Positions 58,971-64,000 of a stretch of 64,000 nucleotides of DNA are shown in pieces. The stretch is taken from assembly GCF_013839445.1 (NCBI RefSeq), contig NZ_JACDIT010000001.1:512126-576125 (forward strand). Direction: 5' to 3'. Position 1 is the stretch's first letter, and every line of letters begins with the position of its first letter. Below the pieces are notes generated by a model that was not told the origin of the DNA, did no database searches, and saw only the letters and a program-made list of their open reading frames with translations. The stretch is from Chthonobacter albigriseus (GTDB lineage: Bacteria > Pseudomonadota > Alphaproteobacteria > Rhizobiales > Pleomorphomonadaceae). The position numbers and the translations under genes are program-made.

Positions 58971-59287
58971 TGCAAGATCCCCCGCATCTCCCTCCACAGT
59001 GACAAACTTGACAGTGAAAGCTTTGAGGAAGATCAAAACGCCGCAGTCACCATGCGGATGCGGTGAACAAAGGGTGAAGCGGGGACCAAACGGGGGAGCG
59101 GGAACACGAAATCGTCACGGGCCAGTCGAGCAATTGTCACCGCTACCTGCCTATTTACGTGAACGGGTTCGTCGCACCTTCGACCTTGGGGGGCAGACAC
59201 ACCGGCGGCATCGCCGATCCGTCAGCCCGCCGCTCTTCGATCCCGACCGAACCGGTTCCGAAGAGCGGCCCACCGAAAGCCAAGACC
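58971..59287. other. Divergent intergenic region between ppk2 and a small exported protein
   Basis: About 317 bases without a convincing gene. It contains TTGAG-GAAG-ATCAA (59023-59036), one base off the FNR/FixK consensus, 53-66 bp before the ppk2 ATG. Promoters for both divergent genes are expected here but are not clear. Confidence 0.45.
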
Positions 59288-59599
59288 ATGAAGACGCGTC
59301 TTTCCCTCGCCGCCCTCGCGACGTGCTTGCTCGCGCCGTCGCTCGCCTCGGCCGAAACGGTCACCTACTACGATCCGACGGAGTCGGACTTCGTCACCAT
59401 CGAGCGGCCAGCGGTGCCCGCGCTGCCGGATGCGCCCAACTACACGCGGGTGATCACCTACTACGACCCTTCGGAGGGCGATTTCGTGACGGTGCCGGCC
59501 GGAGAGCAGACACCGCCGGAGCCGCGGCGCTACACCGGCCCGACCGAACGGTACTACGATCCGAGCGAGGGTGAATTCATCCAGCTTCCGGCCCGTTGA
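59288..59599 (+). CDS. Small exported protein with three YYDP(S/T)E repeats
   Basis: A 103-residue protein. A signal peptide (LSLAALATCLLAPSLASA) is followed by three copies of a short unit, VTYYDPTESDFVTI (~25-38), ITYYDPSEGDFVTV (~56-69) and ERYYDPSEGEFIQL (~87-100), separated by Pro/Ala-rich linkers; the third ends four residues before the C-terminus. I recognise no family. The repeats look like small motifs for metal or surface binding rather than an enzyme. The ATG at 59288 lacks a strong Shine-Dalgarno but begins the signal peptide. Confidence 0.75.
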   Translation: MKTRLSLAALATCLLAPSLASAETVTYYDPTESDFVTIERPAVPALPDAPNYTRVITYYDPSEGDFVTVPAGEQTPPEPRRYTGPTERYYDPSEGEFIQLPAR

Positions 59600-59747
59600 C
59601 GGCCCTGGGGCCGCCGGCCACCCGGCGGCCCGCCCGGGGGCGCGGGAGGCTGGCGGGCTCGCCGGCCGGAACGGGTTTTCCATCGACCACCATGGTCTCG
59701 CCGCATCCATGCGCTTATTCTGTGAGCCGGCGGTCATGGAGGTTCAC

Positions 59748-60197
59748 ATGTCGAAGCTCGTCGTTCCGGCCCTTGCGGTCATCGCCCTCCTCGCCGTGCC
59801 GGCCAGCGCGCAGGATCCCCGCCCCGATCCGGCTCCCGACGACAACTTCTCCCTCGCGCCGGCCGAAGGCGAGCACCTGAAGATCGATCGGCGGACAGGC
59901 CGGGTGTCGCTCTGCAAGGCCGAGGCCGGGGTCTGGCGCTGCAGCCTCGTTCCGGACGACCGGGAAGCCTACGAGGAAGAGGTCGCTGCCCTTCGCGCCG
60001 ACAAGGAGCGACTGGAGGCCCGGGTCGCGGACCTGGAGGCGCAGGCCCGCCAGCCCGATCGCAGCAGCCGGCTGTTCGGGCCGGAGGAGGAGAAGCAGTT
60101 GGACGAGTTCCTGGACTTCTCAGGGCATGCCATGCGCCGCTTCTTCGACATGGTCGACGAGCTGAAGCGGGACCTGGAGACGCGGGACAAGACCTGA
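59748..60197 (+). CDS. Exported protein with coiled coil, unknown function
   Basis: A 149-residue protein with a signal peptide (LVVPALAVIALLAVPASAQ), a short disulphide-capable section (KIDRRTGRVSLCKAEAGVWRCSLV), a coiled coil (~83-110; EEEVAALRADKERLEARVADLEAQ) and a C-terminal helical motif (EKQLDEFLDFSGHAMRRFFDMVDELKRD). Such proteins are widespread in Hyphomicrobiales but without known role. The ATG at 59748 follows GGAGG. It is 148 bases after the repeat protein. Confidence 0.75.
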   Translation: MSKLVVPALAVIALLAVPASAQDPRPDPAPDDNFSLAPAEGEHLKIDRRTGRVSLCKAEAGVWRCSLVPDDREAYEEEVAALRADKERLEARVADLEAQARQPDRSSRLFGPEEEKQLDEFLDFSGHAMRRFFDMVDELKRDLETRDKT

Positions 60198-60383
60198 CGC
60201 AAGGATCGGCTTGCAGCCCCACGCCCGCCGTGTTCCACTGAATGACAATATAAGCGAGCCCGGCCTGCTCTCGCGGATGTCGGATCGGACCTATTGAATG
60301 GCTTTTTCGCCATCCGTAGGGTTCGTCACGGCGCTGCCCCGTCGAGCGGCGGAAGATTCGCTTCGTGAAGGGGGGAAACTTTC

Positions 60384-61049
60384 GTGGAGCATGCGAGATA
60401 TCGGTTTCTCATCGCCGACGATCATCCGCTTTTCCGGGGCGCTCTCCGGCAGGCGCTTGAGGGGATGTTCGACGGCGTCGTGATCGTCGAGACCGGGTCG
60501 GTCGACGAGATGTCGAAGGCGCTGGAGGAGGACGAGGACGTCGATCTCGTCCTGCTCGATTTGAACATGCCGGGGGTGCGCGGCTTCTCGGGCCTGCTCT
60601 ACCTGCGCGCCCAGTTCCCGACGGTTCCGGTGATGGTGGTTTCGGCCACCGAGGACCCCGTCGCGATCCGGCGCTGCATGGAGATCGGCGCCTCCGGCTT
60701 CATTCCCAAGTCGCTCGGCATCGAAGCGATCCGCTCCGCGATCGCCAAGGTGCTCGACGGCGGGGTCTGGACGCCGCCCGACGTGGACGTTGCCAGCCGG
60801 GACGAGAGTTCCGATCTGGTCGCCCGTCTCGCTTCGTTGACTCCTCAACAGGTGCGGGTGCTGATGATGCTGTCGGAGGGTCTGCTCAACAAGCAGATCG
60901 CCTATGAGCTGTCGGTGTCCGAAGCAACCGTGAAAGCGCATGTGTCGGCGATCCTCCAGAAGCTGGGGGTGGAGAGCCGGACGCAGGCGGTGATCGCGGC
61001 GTCCAAGATCGAAGCCGGTCAATGGCAGGCGCTGCAGCCGGCTACGTAG
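60384..61049 (+). CDS. NarL/LuxR-family response regulator
   Basis: A 221-residue regulator. The receiver (residues 6-125) has Asp12/Asp13, phospho-Asp59 (LVLLDLNMPGVRG), MVVSATED and FIPKS. The C-terminal helix-turn-helix is LTPQQVRVLMMLSEGLLNKQIAYELSVSEATVKAHVSAIL. The start is GTG at 60384 after a G-rich ribosome-binding site. It is convergent with the large hybrid kinase whose stop is 68 bases away, which makes that kinase a candidate partner, as in ErcS'/AgmR-like or CrbR-type pairs; this pairing is inferred from proximity. Confidence 0.9.
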   Translation: MEHARYRFLIADDHPLFRGALRQALEGMFDGVVIVETGSVDEMSKALEEDEDVDLVLLDLNMPGVRGFSGLLYLRAQFPTVPVMVVSATEDPVAIRRCMEIGASGFIPKSLGIEAIRSAIAKVLDGGVWTPPDVDVASRDESSDLVARLASLTPQQVRVLMMLSEGLLNKQIAYELSVSEATVKAHVSAILQKLGVESRTQAVIAASKIEAGQWQALQPAT

Positions 61050-61098
61050 CCGGCCCGCACGCTACGTAGTCGCCTACACCGCCGGTAAAGGCGACTAC
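61037..61098. terminator. Two consecutive inverted repeats between convergent regulatory genes
   Basis: GCCGGCTACGTAGCCGGC (61037-61054) is an 18-bp perfect palindrome spanning the response-regulator stop. GTAGTCGCCT (61066-61075) pairs with AGGCGACTAC (61089-61098). Neither has a T-tract; they may form a transcript-end structure for both genes. Confidence 0.5.
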
Positions 61099-61117
61099 AC
61101 CGATTGCGAGAAAACGG

Positions 61118-64000
61118 TCACTCGGCAGCCGGGCGGCTCGCCCGGTGCTGGGCGATCAGGGCGCGGAGCGCCGCCGGCTTCACCGGCTTGAACAGCACGG
61201 ATATCCCCTTCTCCCCGGCCTCGACCTTGACGTCCGGCGATCGGTTGGCGGTGATCAGGACCGCGGGGATATTGCTGCCGAAACGCCAGCGCAGGCGGAC
61301 CACGGCGTCGATGCCGGTGCCCTCGTCGAGGTGGTAGTCGACCAGGAAGACGTCGGGCGGTGATCGCAATTCCTTAAGCGCGACAATGGCTTCGGCTGCG
61401 CTCGGGGCGATCGTGACGTGGCATCCCCAGCCGGTCAGAAGCGCCTGCATGCCATCGAGGATGCGCGGTTCGTTGTCGATGCAGACCACGTGGAGGCCGG
61501 AGAGATCGGCGGCGGCCGCCTTTTGCGGCATCGCCTCGACCACCGCCAGCGGCACCGCGGCGGCCTGCGGCAGGTCGACGGAGAAGCAGGAACCCTTGCC
61601 GGCCGCCGACTTCACCGTCACCCGGTGATCCAGCACCCGGGCGATCCTCTCCACGATCGAAAGCCCCAGACCGAGCCCCCGGGCGACCTTCGCGCCTTGC
61701 TCAAGTCGTTGAAATTCCCGGAAGATCGTCTTCTGCTTGGACTGTGGAATGCCGATGCCGGTGTCGTAGACCTTGACCACGAGCCGGCCGTTCTGCCGCC
61801 GGCAGCCGACCAGCACCCGGCCGGAGGTGGTGTATTTGATGGCGTTGGAGACGAGGTTCTGGAGCAGGCGGCGGAGCAGCTTGCGGTCGGAGCGGACGGT
61901 GGCCGAACTCATCACGAAGACGAGGTCGAGGCCCTGGTCACGGGCCATCGGTTCGAACTCCAGCTTCAGCGGCTTGAGGATCTCGTCGATCCTGAAAAGG
62001 CTGAATTCCGGCTTCAAGGCCCCGGTATCGAGGCGCGAAATATCGAGAACGGCGCCGAGGATCTCCTCCACGCTTTCCAGCGAGGCGTCGATGTTGCCGA
62101 CCAGGGAGGCGGCTTCGGTCTGGGAGAAGCGCTCCACCAGGCTGGTGGTGTAGAGCCGGGCAGCGTTCAGCGGCTGCAGGATGTCGTGGCTGGCGGCGGC
62201 CAGGAAGCGGGTCTTGCCGATGTTGGCCTCGTCGGCGGTCGACTTGGCCTTGGCCAGCGCCTCGTTGGCTTCCAGGAGAGCCTCGGTGCGTTCCTTGACC
62301 CGGCGCTCCAGCGTCTCGTTGGCCTTGGCGAGGGCCCGTTCGCCCTCGACGCGCTCGGTGATGTCGGTGGCGGTCAGCACGATGCCGCCGTCCGGCATGC
62401 CGCTGGTGCGCATCTCGATGACGGTGCCGGAGGGCTGCAGGGTCTCGTTGACAGTCGTCATCCGGCGGACGAAGCGGTCGATCCGGTCGGAGACGATCGC
62501 GTCCGGTCGGCCGGGGCCGTAGAGACCGCGCTCGGCATTGTAGCGCAGGATGTCGACCAGCGGGGTTCCGACCTGGCCGAATTCGGGCGGCAGATCAAGC
62601 AGTTCGCGGAACTTGCGGTTCCAACAGATCAGTCGGAGGTTCTGATCGAAGACGCCTATGCCCTGCGCCACCTGGTCGAGCGCGATCTGCATCAGGTCGC
62701 GGGAGTACTGGATCGCCTCGGAGGCGTCGTCGAGCAGCTTCATCGCCGCCTTGGTGGTGGGATCGCGGCGCTTCAGCAGCAACGTCAGCACCAGACGGGA
62801 GGACGCGGCACCGATGGCGCTCGCCAGCAACTGCTCGGCGAAACGGACGTGATCGAGCGTCGCCGGCTTCAGCGGCTCCAGGTCGGCGCCGGTTTCCTGG
62901 CCGTAGCGGGCGAAGGAGCGCTCGGTACGCTCGTCGCCGATATAGCGGGCGACGGTGTTGCGCAGGTCGTCCACCGTGACGGAGGTGCGCCAAAGCCGGT
63001 AGGTGGGGGCGGGCGAGAACTGGGTGGGCACGAAGATCGACGCCTGGGCCCGCTCGATCGGCCTCGGCTCGCCCATCACCGAGACGATCATGAAGGTCAG
63101 GAGGTTGACAGTCAGGCTCCAGAACACGCCGTGGGTGAAGGGATCGAAGGCGATGTTGAGAAGCGCCTGGGGGCGCAGCAGGTCGATGCCGAACGGCCCG
63201 TTCTCCAGGAGGGCGAGCGGCACCAGGCCGCTGTCGGCCAGCGCCGGGATGAGCAGCGTGTAGATCCACAGCCCGAAGCCCGTGAGCATGCCGGCAATGG
63301 CGCCGCGGGCGGTGGCCCGGCGCCAGATCAGGCCGATCAGGAAGGCCGGGGCGAGCTGGGCGATGGCGGCGAAGGAGAGAAAGCCGATCGAAGCCAAGGC
63401 CGAGGCGTTGCCGGCGATCCGATAGTAGAAATAGCCGGCCAGCATCAGCGCGAAGATCGCCGCACGGCGGATGCCGAGCAGTACCCGCCCCATGTCCGCG
63501 CGGGTCAGAGCCTCCTCCGGGCGCTGGCGCAGCATCAGCGGGATGACGAGATCGTTGGAGATCATGATCGCCAGAGCGACGCAGGCGACGATGACCATAG
63601 CGGTCGCCGCCGACAGGCCACCGATGAAGGCGACCAGGGTGATCAGGCCCTCTCCGGCGTGCATGGGGAGCGACAGGACGAAGAGATCGCCCGGAACGGA
63701 GCCGCCGAAGGTGACCAGCCCGGCCAGGGCGATCGGAACCACGAAGATGTTGATGAGGACCAGGTAGGCCGGAAACATCCAGGTCGCGCGGCGCAGCTCG
63801 GCGTCGGCGTTATTCTCCACGACCGCGACATGGAACATGCGCGGCAGCAGGAGAATGGCGAAGACGGACAGCAGGGTCTGGGCGACGAGGGTGCCGCCGT
63901 TGAGCTCTTCCTGGAACAGGGCCGCGGCGCCCTGGTCGACGGCCCTGCCCCAGAGGTCCGACGGGCCGTCGAAGAGGCCGAAGGTCACCCAGATGCCAAC
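61118..64000 (-). CDS. Hybrid histidine kinase with sodium/solute-symporter-like sensor domain (5' end outside window)
   Basis: Partial: the frame stays open through the right edge, so the N-terminus is missing. What is visible, in order, is a series of membrane helices resembling SLC5/SSS transporters (LLSVFAILLLPRMFHVAVVENN; ATWMFPAYLVLINIFVVPIALAGL; GLITLVAFIGGLSAATAMVIVACVALAIMISND), a PAS domain (ALDQVAQGIGVFDQNLRLICWNRKF), a coiled coil, the HisKA box FLAAASHDILQPLNAARLY, the ATPase domain (NLVSNAIKYT, DTGIGIP, LGLGLSIVERI) and a C-terminal receiver (CIDNEPRILDG; phospho-Asp in FLVDYHLDEG; ITANRS; FKPVKP). This is the CbrA/NahK-like class in which a symporter domain may sense or transport the stimulus. 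Confidence 0.92.
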   Translation of the reverse strand, partial: VGIWVTFGLFDGPSDLWGRAVDQGAAALFQEELNGGTLVAQTLLSVFAILLLPRMFHVAVVENNADAELRRATWMFPAYLVLINIFVVPIALAGLVTFGGSVPGDLFVLSLPMHAGEGLITLVAFIGGLSAATAMVIVACVALAIMISNDLVIPLMLRQRPEEALTRADMGRVLLGIRRAAIFALMLAGYFYYRIAGNASALASIGFLSFAAIAQLAPAFLIGLIWRRATARGAIAGMLTGFGLWIYTLLIPALADSGLVPLALLENGPFGIDLLRPQALLNIAFDPFTHGVFWSLTVNLLTFMIVSVMGEPRPIERAQASIFVPTQFSPAPTYRLWRTSVTVDDLRNTVARYIGDERTERSFARYGQETGADLEPLKPATLDHVRFAEQLLASAIGAASSRLVLTLLLKRRDPTTKAAMKLLDDASEAIQYSRDLMQIALDQVAQGIGVFDQNLRLICWNRKFRELLDLPPEFGQVGTPLVDILRYNAERGLYGPGRPDAIVSDRIDRFVRRMTTVNETLQPSGTVIEMRTSGMPDGGIVLTATDITERVEGERALAKANETLERRVKERTEALLEANEALAKAKSTADEANIGKTRFLAAASHDILQPLNAARLYTTSLVERFSQTEAASLVGNIDASLESVEEILGAVLDISRLDTGALKPEFSLFRIDEILKPLKLEFEPMARDQGLDLVFVMSSATVRSDRKLLRRLLQNLVSNAIKYTTSGRVLVGCRRQNGRLVVKVYDTGIGIPQSKQKTIFREFQRLEQGAKVARGLGLGLSIVERIARVLDHRVTVKSAAGKGSCFSVDLPQAAAVPLAVVEAMPQKAAAADLSGLHVVCIDNEPRILDGMQALLTGWGCHVTIAPSAAEAIVALKELRSPPDVFLVDYHLDEGTGIDAVVRLRWRFGSNIPAVLITANRSPDVKVEAGEKGISVLFKPVKPAALRALIAQHRASRPAAE

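Noticed and set aside
58971-59287. tRNA-like sequence around ATGCGGATGCGGTGAAC
   Set aside because: No cloverleaf could be drawn and the T-loop GTTCGANTC is absent.

Overview
This is a high-GC window whose gene order and content point to an alphaproteobacterium, most likely of the order Hyphomicrobiales (Rhizobiales). The evidence is the dapD/DUF805/dapE block, a FixLJ-FixK oxygen cascade controlling a cbb3 oxidase, 5-aminolevulinate synthase (the C4 haem route), the NAGGN osmolyte genes and an alphaproteobacterial-style glycine betaine catabolic cluster. No tRNA, rRNA, CRISPR array, transposase or phage gene was seen. Nearly all the sequence is coding.

Layout. 1-3729: choline uptake and oxidation (choX, betI, betA) with a perfect BetI-type operator between the divergent genes; the extreme left edge is an anomalous G-rich tract. 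3747-7998: lysine/peptidoglycan precursor block (a TTG-start pyrimidine nucleotidase, dapD, a DUF805 protein, dapE, a membrane protein). 8091-14200: tamA-tamB outer-membrane assembly pair. 14402-14691: intergenic REP-like repeats. 15301-24304: sarcosine oxidase soxBDAG, a GbdR-type regulator and the glycine betaine monooxygenase gbcAB, which together cover betaine to dimethylglycine and sarcosine to glycine; the dimethylglycine step is not in the window. 24308-29406: TetR repressor divergent from an RND efflux pair with an operator-promoter overlap. 30385-35179: NAGGN osmolyte cluster.

35281-55955 is dominated by microaerobic respiration. hemA (ALAS), ccoGHIS, ccoNOQP (including a 49-residue ccoQ), hemN, fixK, a solo receiver, fixJ and fixL all lie here. 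FNR/FixK-type boxes (TTGAY-N4-RTCAA) stand in front of hemA, ccoG, ccoN and hemN, and weaker ones in front of fixK and ppk2. A sequence resembling the FixJ site lies upstream of fixK. The picture is oxygen sensed by haem-PAS FixL, passed to FixJ, then FixK, then the cbb3 oxidase, its copper/maturation factors and haem supply.

Inside this block, between hemN and fixK, is a two-gene operon that I consider the most interesting part of the window. It encodes a secreted thiaminase-I-like protein followed by a small protein with the complete calcium-binding signature of LecB/PA-IIL lectins. A second copy region of the REP-like element lies at 47443-47807.

56016-64000: an aminotransferase, mscL, a polyphosphate kinase 2, two small exported proteins of unknown function (one with three YYDP(S/T)E repeats), a NarL-type response regulator and, running off the right edge, a hybrid histidine kinase with a sodium/solute-symporter-like sensor domain.
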